Source: an uncultured Planctomycetota bacterium (GTDB lineage Bacteria; Planctomycetota; Planctomycetia; Pirellulales; UBA1268). Taken from it: a DNA stretch of 7,059 bases. The first letter of the stretch is position 1; the number at the start of each line of letters is the position of its first letter. Of this stretch, positions 1 through 7,016 are shown in pieces. The stretch lies in assembly GCA_905477565.1 (NCBI GenBank), contig CAJQGO010000192.1, positions 1 through 7,059 of the forward strand. Direction: 5' to 3'. Position numbers and translations under genes: made by a program. Below the pieces are notes generated by a model. It had not been told where the DNA came from. It saw nothing but the letters and a program-made list of their open reading frames with translations, and made no database searches.

Positions 1-710
1 CGAGCCGCATCACGGGTGGCCGGCTTGTGGTCGGCTGTAGTGTTCGACTGGGTGTCTTCAGGCAGGACGCCGAGAAGGAGCCAGACATCGTGAGATGTGG
101 CAAAGCACTCGCAAGCAACTGGCCGTGAGTTCCCCCGGTGAGGAAGCGACTGTACGAGGGCGGGTACAGGTGTGCGTTCCATGCCCGTGTAGACGAGTTC
201 ACCGCAGAGAAGCCGATCCCAGTCAGTCATCCCCTGAGGAATTGGCTGTCCGTATGCCAGAGGCACAATATCAGTGGTTGTTGAGCCAATATCAATAAGC
301 CAACTGCGTTCTGAAGAGACAATTGAGCCAGCGAGTCGAGCCAGAGCATGCCAGTTTGAAGCAGCGACGTCGAGTGGATTCTGCGTAGCGTCAGTCGCCC
401 CAAGTAGCGAGCCATCGACGCAATAGAAAACGACGTCTCTTTTGCCTAGGGCGAGGGAACACGATTCAACGATATGTTTGACGCCCTCGCTGCGGCCAGA
501 AAAGCAGTCGGCAATCTCCCCCGTCATGGTGACGGCATAGTTGCTAGCCGGGAGAAGGCTCTTTATGTGAGCGAGAACATCAGGGAGTCGCTTCCACTCC
601 TGCCACATCGCAAAAGGTTCACTGTAGGACCATCCGCGTCCGTCAGCAGCTTTGATATTGGCTCCGCCAATATCAAAAGCCAGCCATGAATTGATCGACG
701 TTGGTGACAT
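1..710 (-). CDS. H4MPT-linked C1-pathway protein, hydantoinase/MfnF-like ASKHA family (partial, C-terminus beyond window)
   Basis: Direct translation from the ATG at 710–708 stays open for 236 codons to the window edge, so the C-terminus is missing. Visible motifs are an ASKHA phosphate-binding loop, DIGGANIK (residues 13–20), VTMTGEIAD (60–68), a second phosphate loop, DIGSTTTDIVP (140–150), TDWDRLLCGELVYTG (162–176) and TADHKPAT (225–232). This set marks the bacterial 'H4MPT-linked C1 transfer pathway protein' family, related to archaeal MfnF, which joins the aminomethylfuran and tyramine-glutamate parts of methanofuran. In bacteria the likely role is a cytosolic step in methylofuran or related C1-cofactor synthesis. 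That role is inferred from the family and was not tested. Family members are about 320 residues from memory, so roughly the last quarter to third is missing. It follows the ATP-grasp gene by 25 bases with no clear Shine-Dalgarno sequence. An in-frame TTG four codons upstream is a less likely start. The upstream partner, itself a cofactor-type ligase, supports the assignment. Confidence 0.87.
   Translation of the reverse strand, partial: MSPTSINSWLAFDIGGANIKAADGRGWSYSEPFAMWQEWKRLPDVLAHIKSLLPASNYAVTMTGEIADCFSGRSEGVKHIVESCSLALGKRDVVFYCVDGSLLGATDATQNPLDVAASNWHALARLAGSIVSSERSWLIDIGSTTTDIVPLAYGQPIPQGMTDWDRLLCGELVYTGMERTPVPALVQSLPHRGNSRPVACECFATSHDVWLLLGVLPEDTQSNTTADHKPATRDAA
651..677. repeat. Perfect inverted repeat (12-bp arms, 3-nt loop) inside the 5' end of the MfnF-like gene
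   Basis: The left arm TTTGATATTGGC (651–662) and right arm GCCAATATCAAA (666–677) are exact reverse complements around the triplet at 663–665. On the coding strand the whole element spells the nine codons for FDIGGANIK, the first phosphate loop, starting 11 codons after the start codon. The transcript would form a stable short hairpin there. No T-run follows it, so it is not a typical terminator. It may be a by-product of codon choice, or it may affect translation or pausing. Confidence 0.75.
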
Positions 711-735
711 GAACGAAAACAATTGCGTGTAAATG

Positions 736-1776
736 TTACGCCAAGGAAAACTCACAGGCTTCGGTGTTCCATGGCGCAAGGCGGATTTCTCTACCTTGGA
801 TGTGATTGAGGAGTGGGTAAATGAGGCCGCCGTGCAGGGCACCAGATAAGCCAACAAAAGAAGTGGTGAGACGAGGATTGATTTCAAGCACGCGGTCGTC
901 GTGCCCGTCATCGCAACTACCCAGAATCATATCAACTCCGACCCAGCCACGGGCTCTGGATTGTGTTGTTTTATTGAGAGCGTCGATTGACCGTACTGCA
1001 AGAGACTGCATCCGAGCATGAAAATGTTCATGAATGAGACGGCCACCGATGTACACCGGCTGTTGGGCGTCAGTGAACACTTGTTCGAGCGGGAGTAGTG
1101 GGACGATTGAATCGGCTCGACAGAGACAACAGACACTGCCCGGGATGCCCGGAACCTGGCATTCGAGCCGAGAGTCTGTTTCTGGTGAAACAAAATCGGA
1201 GCGGTCCTGGATAATCATCAGCCCGTCACATCCGGCACTTGAACAAGCTTTAAGAACGGCAGGTAGACGGAAACCGGCAGGAAGGCTTCCGCCTGTGGCT
1301 ATTTGGCAGCCAGCGGGTGTCGGGATGCCAGCAGCTGCGAGCGTCAGGCATGTCATCTGCTTGTCACTCGCGGTATGGATAAAAGGTGCTGGGCAATTAA
1401 CAAGCCTGTCTCCAAAACCTGCTTGCTCTACGGCGATGATGGTCTGGAGTAGAATGCCATGAGTTTCTGGCGCGATGAGAATGATCTGGTCAGCCTCAGA
1501 GGCCATGGCGAGAAGTGACGAGTGGTGCGTGCCAGGAGCAAATTTCTCAACAGTAATATGTTTAGAAAAGTGGGGCACCTCCGTCACGGGAAGGGTGGCG
1601 TCAACCATTACAGTGACTTCCAGATCCACGTTTTTTTCAGCATCACATGCAAGTGTCTCAAGCATGAGGCGGCCTTCCCTCAGGAAGTCTTCAAGAGGAG
1701 CCTTCTGTAGAATGTCACGAGCAAATTCACTCCGCATTCCACCTGATGAGCACCATTCATAAAGTAAGAGACGCAT
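736..1776 (-). CDS. ATP-grasp ligase, probable MfnD-like (tyramine/tyrosine–glutamate ligase type) cofactor-synthesis enzyme
   Basis: This is a 346-residue soluble protein with the ATP-grasp fold. Visible elements are the SDKQMT segment (137–142) followed by AAAGIPTP (147–154), the nucleotide-binding lysine in PAVLKACSSAGCDG (K176), and the metal-binding end GWVGVDMIL (277–285, D282) with LEINPRLTTSFVGLSG (297–312; E298 and N300 as expected Mg ligands). The INPR-TTS-VGL ending resembles the archaeal tyramine–glutamate ligase MfnD and its bacterial relatives in H4MPT/methylofuran gene clusters. The family reaction is ATP-dependent amide-bond formation through an acyl phosphate. In bacteria the acceptor may be tyrosine-based, because methylofuran of methylotrophs is reported to carry tyrosine. 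The substrate here is inferred from family and neighbourhood, since the next gene is MfnF-like. The start at 1776 lies 24 bases after the preceding stop and has no recognisable Shine-Dalgarno site. It could instead be another ATP-grasp carboxylate-amine ligase. The ATP-grasp class is secure and the MfnD role is moderately supported. Confidence 0.82.
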   Translation of the reverse strand: MRLLLYEWCSSGGMRSEFARDILQKAPLEDFLREGRLMLETLACDAEKNVDLEVTVMVDATLPVTEVPHFSKHITVEKFAPGTHHSSLLAMASEADQIILIAPETHGILLQTIIAVEQAGFGDRLVNCPAPFIHTASDKQMTCLTLAAAGIPTPAGCQIATGGSLPAGFRLPAVLKACSSAGCDGLMIIQDRSDFVSPETDSRLECQVPGIPGSVCCLCRADSIVPLLPLEQVFTDAQQPVYIGGRLIHEHFHARMQSLAVRSIDALNKTTQSRARGWVGVDMILGSCDDGHDDRVLEINPRLTTSFVGLSGALHGGLIYPLLNHIQGREIRLAPWNTEACEFSLA

Positions 1777-1800
1777 GCTGAAGTGCAGTTGAAAGAGAAA

Positions 1801-2598
1801 TCAAAAGATTCCCAGTTGGTCGCGGGCATCGTCGGTCATGCGGTCTGGTGTCCACGGTGGTTCCATAACAATCCGAACCTCGACGTCAGCGACTTTTTCG
1901 TGCGTGTTGACAACACGTTTTGTGTCGGCAATTAATTGTGGTCCAGCAGGACAGGCTGGACTCGTCATTGTCATGTCAATGGAGACAAGTTGTTTCAATT
2001 CATCTGGTGCAGGACTAAAGGAAACGTCATAAATCAATCCTAAGTCAACGATGTTTACGAATAATTCTGGGTCTTTTACTTGCTTTAGTAATTCACGAAC
2101 AAGATCCTCAGAGAGAGTCTGAGTTGTAAGGCTTTGAGTTTCAGTTGGTGCATCATCTGGTGTGCCAGTTGATGGTGTGTCGTGTTGTCTCGTGGTGGTG
2201 TCTGTCTTTTGCGACGGAACTGCATGTGCGGCTGCTACTGCCGGTACGGAGGACGGCGATGGAGTTCCGTTCGGCCCCGATCCAGGCTCTCGAATTCGTA
2301 CAGAAACACTCCCGTTTTCAACTTTTACATCATGTGCATGGGTGGGTCGAATTGCTGGCATCGAAAGAGCGGCACCAGTGCGGATGTCGAATTTTGCGCC
2401 GTGTCTCGGACAAGCGATTGTGTAGTCCTGAAGTTCGCCGTCAACAAGCGGACCTCCGTCATGAGTGCAAACATCATCGATCGCATAGAACGAACCACTT
2501 ACATGGAAGAGGGCAATCATTTCGCCATCAACTTCGACAAGTACTTTTCCTGGGTCTGAGACGTCAGCTACATCGGCAACATGAATAAATTCTGGCAT
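1801..2598 (-). CDS. Rieske [2Fe-2S] ferredoxin fused to a DUF59/MIP18 (SufT-like) Fe-S maturation domain
   Basis: This 265-residue protein has two domains. Residues 1–103 form a small Rieske ferredoxin of the NirD/BphF type. The cluster ligands are complete: C44-T-H46, then 16 residues, then C63-P-R-H66, matching the CxH…CxxH pattern. Residues about 104–161 form a disordered-looking linker rich in Thr, Pro, Ser and Ala. Residues about 162–265 form a DUF59/MIP18 domain, with DPEL (176–179), NIVDLGLIYDV (182–192), MTMTSPACPAG (209–219, containing the family's conserved cysteine C216) and the tail PPWTPDRMTDDAR (247–259). SufT-type DUF59 proteins help mature Fe-S proteins. Rieske ferredoxins in SUF operons are thought to supply electrons. 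In other bacteria, such as Actinobacteria, both occur as separate genes in SUF operons; here they are one polypeptide. No frameshift or internal stop separates the domains. The gene starts 48 bases after sufD with no clear Shine-Dalgarno site. Domain calls are strong; the joint function is inferred. Confidence 0.93.
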   Translation of the reverse strand: MPEFIHVADVADVSDPGKVLVEVDGEMIALFHVSGSFYAIDDVCTHDGGPLVDGELQDYTIACPRHGAKFDIRTGAALSMPAIRPTHAHDVKVENGSVSVRIREPGSGPNGTPSPSSVPAVAAAHAVPSQKTDTTTRQHDTPSTGTPDDAPTETQSLTTQTLSEDLVRELLKQVKDPELFVNIVDLGLIYDVSFSPAPDELKQLVSIDMTMTSPACPAGPQLIADTKRVVNTHEKVADVEVRIVMEPPWTPDRMTDDARDQLGIF

Positions 2599-2646
2599 AA
2601 AAGAAAGGCTTTGGGTGAGCGTTGATGGATGGCGATTTCTGCTGGG

Positions 2647-4008
2647 TTAAGATACTCGACGGATTCGGCTTCCTATGGCCGTTGCCAATGCCTCTCGAAC
2701 AGAGGCTATTGTTATGCGGTCGAAGACCTGCTGAAAGAATCCTGCAACAACGAGTCTCGCGGCTTCGTCTGCCGATAATCCCCGCGCTTGTGCATAAAAA
2801 ATTTGCTCTTCATCAACGCGACCACTGGTTGCGCCATGGGTGCAGCGAACATCATCAGCCTCAATTTCAAGACCGGGGATTGAGTCCGACCGTGCCGCTT
2901 CAGAAAGCATTAAGTTATCGTTTCGCTGATAGCCATCTGTTTTTTGAGCGGCCTTGTCAACCTTGATCATTCCACGCCATACAAGACGGCTGCGGTCTTG
3001 CAGCGCACCTTTATAAAGAAGGTCGCTGCGGCAAGACGGGGCCTCGTGATGCTGGAGTGTGTTGTAGACAAGTTGTTGCTTGCCTTCAGTAAACATGACA
3101 CCATTGACTTGAGCCTCAGCATTTTTCCCGACCAGCGCTACATCTTGTGCTACTTGAGACAACCGGCTGCCAAGTGCTGCAAGCGTCCATTGTAATTTGG
3201 CGTTTTCGTGAATAATCGCTTTTTGCCGAGCGACGTGCCACACTCCGCGGTCCCAGTTTTGAACGTTCACCATTCGAAGGAGTGCATTTTTCCCTACGAC
3301 TATTTCCGTGCCACCGCAGTGGAATCCGGTTCCTGATCCAGCGGCTCCACACGCCGCGGTCTCTGTAAGAACGGTAGCTTCAGCATCTTCTCCGAGAACA
3401 ACAAGTACATGCGATGTGTCGACACCACCGTCATCAATGGCAGCAAGGCAATGAATCGGTTCTGCAATGCGGACACCAGGAGGGACATAAAGGATCACGC
3501 TGCCTCGGTGAAATGCGCCGTGTAGAGCAGCAAAAAAGTCATCCTTTGAATCGATGATCTGAAGCCAGTGGTTCTTCAGCACCTCACCGCTACTAGCAAG
3601 CACATCTTCGGCAGTACCGAAAAGGACTCCTCGCTCAGCAAGGGCCGGATCAATTTCATTCTGGACAACGTGGCCGTTTATTGTCTTGAAATGGCCTGCG
3701 TAGTCAGGCCGTCCCATTGTCTGAGCATCATGAGATTGATCGTTAGAGGACGGAAATCGTGCCGAAAGAAGACCGGCAGGTGGTTCAGAAGAAGATGCCG
3801 GTCGCAGACCCCACATGTCCGGCTTGAACATACGAAGATCTGTTCGCATCCAGTGTTCTTGCCGACGATCCGGTAAAACGAGTTTCTCGAGTTGATCCAT
3901 GCAGGAACGACGTTGCTCGTCCGCCCATTCGGGCAGAGGATTTTCAGCAAGCAACTGGTGGAATGCGTCGCGATTAAATAGTGAGGCAGGGGCGGTTGTC
4001 GTCGTCAT
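2647..4008 (-). CDS. sufD: Fe-S cluster assembly protein SufD
   Basis: A 453-residue SufB/SufD-family protein and the second scaffold subunit of the cytosolic SufBC2D complex. The N-terminal helical region (about 1–110) is divergent, as usual for SufD, and includes the DRRQEHWMRTDL segment (47–58). The β-helix core follows, with ILYVPPGVR (172–180), a GNA-type QNWDRGVWHVARQKA stretch (250–264) and the family C-terminal region. There, LVWRGMIKV (342–350), Q-R-N-D-N-L (361–366) and CTHGATSGRVDEEQIFY (389–405) are visible. H391 sits where the functionally important histidine of E. coli SufD (H360) is expected, judged from memory of the motif. The end, ARGLSADEAARLVVAGFF (408–425), is the SufC-contact type helix region. 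SufD rather than a second SufB is chosen because of the low similarity to the neighbouring SufB, the divergent N-terminus and the CTHGA motif. It starts 37 bases after sufB, with no good Shine-Dalgarno site. Confidence 0.95.
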   Translation of the reverse strand: MTTTTAPASLFNRDAFHQLLAENPLPEWADEQRRSCMDQLEKLVLPDRRQEHWMRTDLRMFKPDMWGLRPASSSEPPAGLLSARFPSSNDQSHDAQTMGRPDYAGHFKTINGHVVQNEIDPALAERGVLFGTAEDVLASSGEVLKNHWLQIIDSKDDFFAALHGAFHRGSVILYVPPGVRIAEPIHCLAAIDDGGVDTSHVLVVLGEDAEATVLTETAACGAAGSGTGFHCGGTEIVVGKNALLRMVNVQNWDRGVWHVARQKAIIHENAKLQWTLAALGSRLSQVAQDVALVGKNAEAQVNGVMFTEGKQQLVYNTLQHHEAPSCRSDLLYKGALQDRSRLVWRGMIKVDKAAQKTDGYQRNDNLMLSEAARSDSIPGLEIEADDVRCTHGATSGRVDEEQIFYAQARGLSADEAARLVVAGFFQQVFDRITIASVREALATAIGSRIRRVS

Positions 4009-4045
4009 GAAGCCAGAATAAGTGAAGTCAGGGGAGAGGGGTGGG

Positions 4046-5458
4046 TTAGCCGACGGAACCTTCCATCTGTAATTCGATCAGACGATTCATCTCGACGGCA
4101 TATTCCATGGGAAGTTCTTTAACAAGTGGCTCGATAAAACCACCTACGATCATTGTGCTTGCTTCAGCTTCGGAGAGACCGCGACTCTTGAGGTAAAATA
4201 ACTGTTCTTCTCCAATCTTTGAAACACTTGCTTCGTGACCAATCGAGACGTCCTGTTCCTCGATTTCAATATATGGATACGTGTCACTACGACTGATGTC
4301 ATCAAGAATTAGTGCATCGCAAACCACACTTGAGCGACTTTTCTTTGCACCGGGCTCAACGCGAACGAGTCCGCGATAGCTTGAGCGACCACCGTTTTTT
4401 GAAATGCTCTTGGAGACAATTCTTCCAGAAGTGTTCGGTGCAGCATGAACAAGTTTTGCGCCCGCGTCTTGGTGCTGGCCGGCGGTCGCAAATGCAATGG
4501 AAAGAATCTCACCTCGTGCCCCAGGCTCCATCATGTAAACAGCCGGGTATTTCATGGTGAGTTGACTTCCGAGATTGCCGTCAATCCACTCCATCATTGC
4601 ACCCTCATACGCAAGAGCGCGTTTTGTTACCAAATTGTAGATGTTGTTCGCCCAGTTCTGAATCGTTGTGTAACGGCAACGGCCATGTTTCTTCACAACA
4701 ATTTCAACAACTGCGGAATGAAGGCTCTCAGTTGAGTACATCGGAGCAGTGCACCCCTCGACGTAATGCACATGTGCGCCTTCGTCAACGATAATTAATG
4801 TTCGCTCAAACTGCCCCATGCTCTCGGCATTGATGCGGAAGTATGCCTGAAGGGGAAACTCGATAGAAACACCTTTGGGGACGTAAATGAAAGACCCGCC
4901 CGACCAGACCGCCGAGTTGAGAGCTGCAAATTTGTTGTCACTTGGCGGGATGATTGACCCAAAGTACTCCCTCAGAAGGTCTGGGTGCTCTCGCACCGCG
5001 GTGTCAGTGTCGGTAAAGATGACACCTTTTTTTGCAAGGTCTTCCTGAAGTGATCCGTAAACAACTTCGCTCTCAAACTGAGCTTTTACTCCAGAGAGGA
5101 ATTTTCTTTCAGCTTCTGGAATCCCAAGACGGTCAAAGGTCTTCTTGATTTCCTCTGGCACTTCCTCCCAGGTTTTACCCTGCTGCTCAGCAGGCTTGAG
5201 GTAGTAAAAGATATCTTGAAAATCGATGCCAATGTTGCCGCCCCAGTGTGGCATTGGTTTCGAGTTGAAAATGTCGAGCGATTTCAGTCGGAAATCTCGC
5301 ATCCAAGCCGGCTCTTTTTTCATTTCAGAAATCTGAGAGACAATATCTCGGTCGAGTCCTCGGCGCGCCTTGAAAATGGAAGGTGTGTCTGTACGGAAAT
5401 CATATTTATTGATTTCCCCCAGTGCGAGCGTCGAAGATTCCTCAGTGTCAATAGACAT
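4046..5458 (-). CDS. sufB: Fe-S cluster assembly scaffold protein SufB
   Basis: A 470-residue full-length SufB, the main scaffold on which nascent clusters form. It has the conserved N-terminal [15 protein letters not shown] (50–64), the [17 protein letters not shown] segment (181–197), EGCTAP (234–239), [17 protein letters not shown] (265–281) and the C-terminal core. The core includes [12 protein letters not shown] (376–387) with C380, at the position expected for the catalytic E. coli cysteine C405. It also includes [11 protein letters not shown] (389–399) and [18 protein letters not shown] (406–423), with H408-E409 as the probable cluster-binding pair. No intein interrupts the gene, unlike some mycobacterial sufB genes. 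The start at 5458 has a purine-rich AAGGAA 8 bases upstream. It lies between sufC (32-base gap) and sufD (37-base gap), giving the order C-B-D. The identification is secure. Confidence 0.98.
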   Translation of the reverse strand: MSIDTEESSTLALGEINKYDFRTDTPSIFKARRGLDRDIVSQISEMKKEPAWMRDFRLKSLDIFNSKPMPHWGGNIGIDFQDIFYYLKPAEQQGKTWEEVPEEIKKTFDRLGIPEAERKFLSGVKAQFESEVVYGSLQEDLAKKGVIFTDTDTAVREHPDLLREYFGSIIPPSDNKFAALNSAVWSGGSFIYVPKGVSIEFPLQAYFRINAESMGQFERTLIIVDEGAHVHYVEGCTAPMYSTESLHSAVVEIVVKKHGRCRYTTIQNWANNIYNLVTKRALAYEGAMMEWIDGNLGSQLTMKYPAVYMMEPGARGEILSIAFATAGQHQDAGAKLVHAAPNTSGRIVSKSISKNGGRSSYRGLVRVEPGAKKSRSSVVCDALILDDISRSDTYPYIEIEEQDVSIGHEASVSKIGEEQLFYLKSRGLSEAEASTMIVGGFIEPLVKELPMEYAVEMNRLIELQMEGSVG

Positions 5459-5466
5459 CGTATGAT

Positions 5467-5472
5467 TTCCTT
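5467..5472 (-). promoter_or_regulatory. Ribosome binding site of sufB
   Basis: On the minus strand AAGGAA lies 8 bases before the sufB ATG. It is one of only two convincing Shine-Dalgarno sites in the window and supports the chosen start. Confidence 0.6.
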
Positions 5473-5490
5473 TTCCGGGTGTCGGGTGCG

Positions 5491-6333
5491 TCAGGATGTT
5501 GTGGCTTCAAGTCGACGTTCTGCTTCCATGGCCTCTTCAGCAGCAGCGGCCTCAGGGTAAGCCTTTCTAATTCGGTCATAGCCCTGTTTATGAAGTTCGG
5601 CTGCCAATTCTGGGCCTCCGGATTCAACAATACGTCCTCCTAACATGACATGAGTTTGCAAGGGGATATTGTGTTCTAAGAGTTGCTCATGATGCGTGAT
5701 GATCAGAATGCCCATTTCTGCGCCACCGATTCGCGCGATGCTTTCACTCGCGAGCCGCACGGCATCAGCGTCGAGACCACTGTCAGTCTCATCCAAGATG
5801 GCGAAGCGTGGCCGAAGCATTGCCAGTTGCAGGATCTCTGCCCGCTTCATTTCACCACCAGAAAAACCATCGTTGACGTACCGGCGAGCAAAGTCAGAGT
5901 CCATGGAAAGTTCTTGCATCTTGCTTTTGAGTTCGCTGCGAAAATCTCGCATTGGCATGAGTTCCTGACCTTCTTTTCGGTCAGGATTGCGAACGTTCGT
6001 TACAGAATGCCGAAGAAAATCTGCGAGCCGGACGCCTGGGATCGCCATAGGTCGTTGAAATGCCAGGAAAACTCCGGCTCGTGCACGTACGTCAGGTTCC
6101 ATGGCGAGTATGTCATGTCGTGTGCCATCACTATCAATCAACTCGACGGATCCTTGTGTCACCTCGTAGGACGGGTGCCCCATGATGGCATAACCAAGCG
6201 TGCTTTTTCCTGATCCGTTTGGCCCCATAAGTGCATGCACTTCGCCTCTGCCAATAGTCAGGTCAACTCCTTTAAGAATTTCCTGACCCTCAACAGCAAC
6301 ATGGACATTTTTAATTTCTAGCCGCTCGCTCAT
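5491..6333 (-). CDS. sufC: Fe-S cluster assembly ATPase SufC
   Basis: A 280-residue soluble ABC-type ATPase that drives conformational change in the SufBC2D scaffold. Every ABC element is present: Walker [10 protein letters not shown] (37–45), Q-loop glutamine Q93 in AFQRP, the SufC-type signature [13 protein letters not shown] (157–169), Walker [14 protein letters not shown] (178–190; D181 and E182) and the H-loop histidine H214 in ITHHEQLL. The segments [11 protein letters not shown] (51–61) and MAIPGV (96–101) are typical of SufC rather than of transporter ATPases, and there is no membrane partner. The protein is about 28 residues longer than the usual ~250. The extra C-terminal tail (from about 259) is rich in Ala and Glu and probably forms a helix. 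It begins 44 bases after nuoB and precedes sufB by 32 bases. A GGTGA near the start is a weak ribosome site. Confidence 0.98.
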   Translation of the reverse strand: MSERLEIKNVHVAVEGQEILKGVDLTIGRGEVHALMGPNGSGKSTLGYAIMGHPSYEVTQGSVELIDSDGTRHDILAMEPDVRARAGVFLAFQRPMAIPGVRLADFLRHSVTNVRNPDRKEGQELMPMRDFRSELKSKMQELSMDSDFARRYVNDGFSGGEMKRAEILQLAMLRPRFAILDETDSGLDADAVRLASESIARIGGAEMGILIITHHEQLLEHNIPLQTHVMLGGRIVESGGPELAAELHKQGYDRIRKAYPEAAAAEEAMEAERRLEATTS

Positions 6334-6338
6334 TCAAT

Positions 6339-6343
6339 TCACC
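6339..6343 (-). promoter_or_regulatory. Weak ribosome binding site of sufC
   Basis: GGTGA on the minus strand is 5 bases before the sufC ATG. It matches the right-hand half of the Shine-Dalgarno consensus. The match is short and could be chance. Confidence 0.35.
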
Positions 6344-6377
6344 AGACTTTTCTATTTCGAATTTCCGTAACAAAGAA

Positions 6378-6986
6378 CTACGACTTAACCTTTTGATGAC
6401 CGTAAACAAGTTCTCCATTATCTTTGACGGCTGAAGAAACGTAACCGGAGTGATGAGGTATTGGGAGTTCATCAGCAATTTTTCCGACACCGTCAGTCTT
6501 CTTTGCAAGTTTCTGCCCCATAATCTTGTCTTGGATTCTCATGAGACCTTCGAGCAGGCTTTCGGGACGTGGCGGGCAGCCAGGAACATACACGTCGACA
6601 GGAACAACGAGGTCAACTCCTTTCACAACGTGGTAACCCCACTTGAAATATGGACCACCACCTGTGGTGCACGCACCCATGGCGATAACGTATTTCGGAT
6701 CAGGCATCATGTTGTAGAGACGCCGTACTCTGCTCGCCATTTTGTACGTCACGGTTCCAGCTACAACCATCAGATCGGCTTGTCGTGGCGTGGCACGAAA
6801 CGCGCCGGCACCGAAGCGGTCCATGTCGTATCGGCTTGCACCCGCTGCCATCATTTCGATTGCACAACAGGCCAGGCCAAATGTCATCGGCCAGATGCTG
6901 GATTGACGAGCCCAATTGATAGCTTGTTCTACCGTCGTCAAAACCATATTTTCTTCAAAACGGCCTTCGATCCAGGGCTGTGTCAT
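6378..6986 (-). CDS. nuoB: NADH-quinone oxidoreductase subunit B (NuoB)
   Basis: This 202-residue protein is the NuoB/PSST subunit of respiratory complex I. It sits in the peripheral arm at the membrane junction and carries [4Fe-4S] cluster N2, which passes electrons to quinone. The four expected cluster cysteines are present: the pair C40-C41 in [11 protein letters not shown]106 in AMGACTTGG and C137 in VPGCPPRPE. Other family motifs are SSIWPMTFG (29–37), [16 protein letters not shown] (65–80) and [22 protein letters not shown] (115–136 region). The C-terminal tail beyond about residue 160 is longer and more variable than in minimal NuoB proteins. The start at 6986 is supported by GGAG nine bases upstream; M14 is an alternative but would lose conserved N-terminal residues. 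The next gene downstream is sufC, not nuoC as in the textbook nuo operon, so the nuo genes are split or rearranged here. Confidence 0.98.
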   Translation of the reverse strand: MTQPWIEGRFEENMVLTTVEQAINWARQSSIWPMTFGLACCAIEMMAAGASRYDMDRFGAGAFRATPRQADLMVVAGTVTYKMASRVRRLYNMMPDPKYVIAMGACTTGGGPYFKWGYHVVKGVDLVVPVDVYVPGCPPRPESLLEGLMRIQDKIMGQKLAKKTDGVGKIADELPIPHHSGYVSSAVKDNGELVYGHQKVKS

Positions 6987-6995
6987 TCCGGTAAA

Positions 6996-6999
6996 CTCC
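6996..6999 (-). promoter_or_regulatory. Ribosome binding site of nuoB
   Basis: GGAG on the minus strand lies nine bases before the nuoB ATG. It fixes the start at 6986 rather than at the internal Met codon 14. Confidence 0.6.
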
Positions 7000-7016
7000 A
7001 GTGCTACGTTGTAATC

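Noticed and set aside
227..415. Short minus-strand ORF and several plus-strand ORFs at the low-coordinate end
   Set aside because: They are out of frame with, or antisense to, the open MfnF-like frame that has clear family motifs across 236 codons.
1034..1462. Plus-strand ORF of 142 codons antisense to the ATP-grasp gene
   Set aside because: The opposite strand carries a complete conserved ATP-grasp protein; the antisense translation is unrecognisable and Ser/Arg-rich.
2145..2588. Plus-strand ORF of 147 codons opposite the Rieske–SufT gene
   Set aside because: The translation is His/Arg/Leu-rich with no recognisable motif; the Rieske ligands and DUF59 motifs on the other strand explain the conservation.
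1801..2598. The Rieske–SufT gene as two separate genes joined by error
   Set aside because: One uninterrupted frame runs through both domains and the linker, with no stop codon between them; a sequencing error cannot be wholly excluded but nothing suggests it.
4031..4045. G-rich stretch between sufD and sufB as a possible quadruplex
   Set aside because: It has only three G-runs rather than four, and the transcribed RNA would be C-rich there.
5683..6213. Plus-strand ORF of 176 codons antisense to sufC
   Set aside because: It lies wholly within the secure sufC gene, and its translation shows no domain or low-complexity pattern expected of a real protein; it is a shadow of codon bias.
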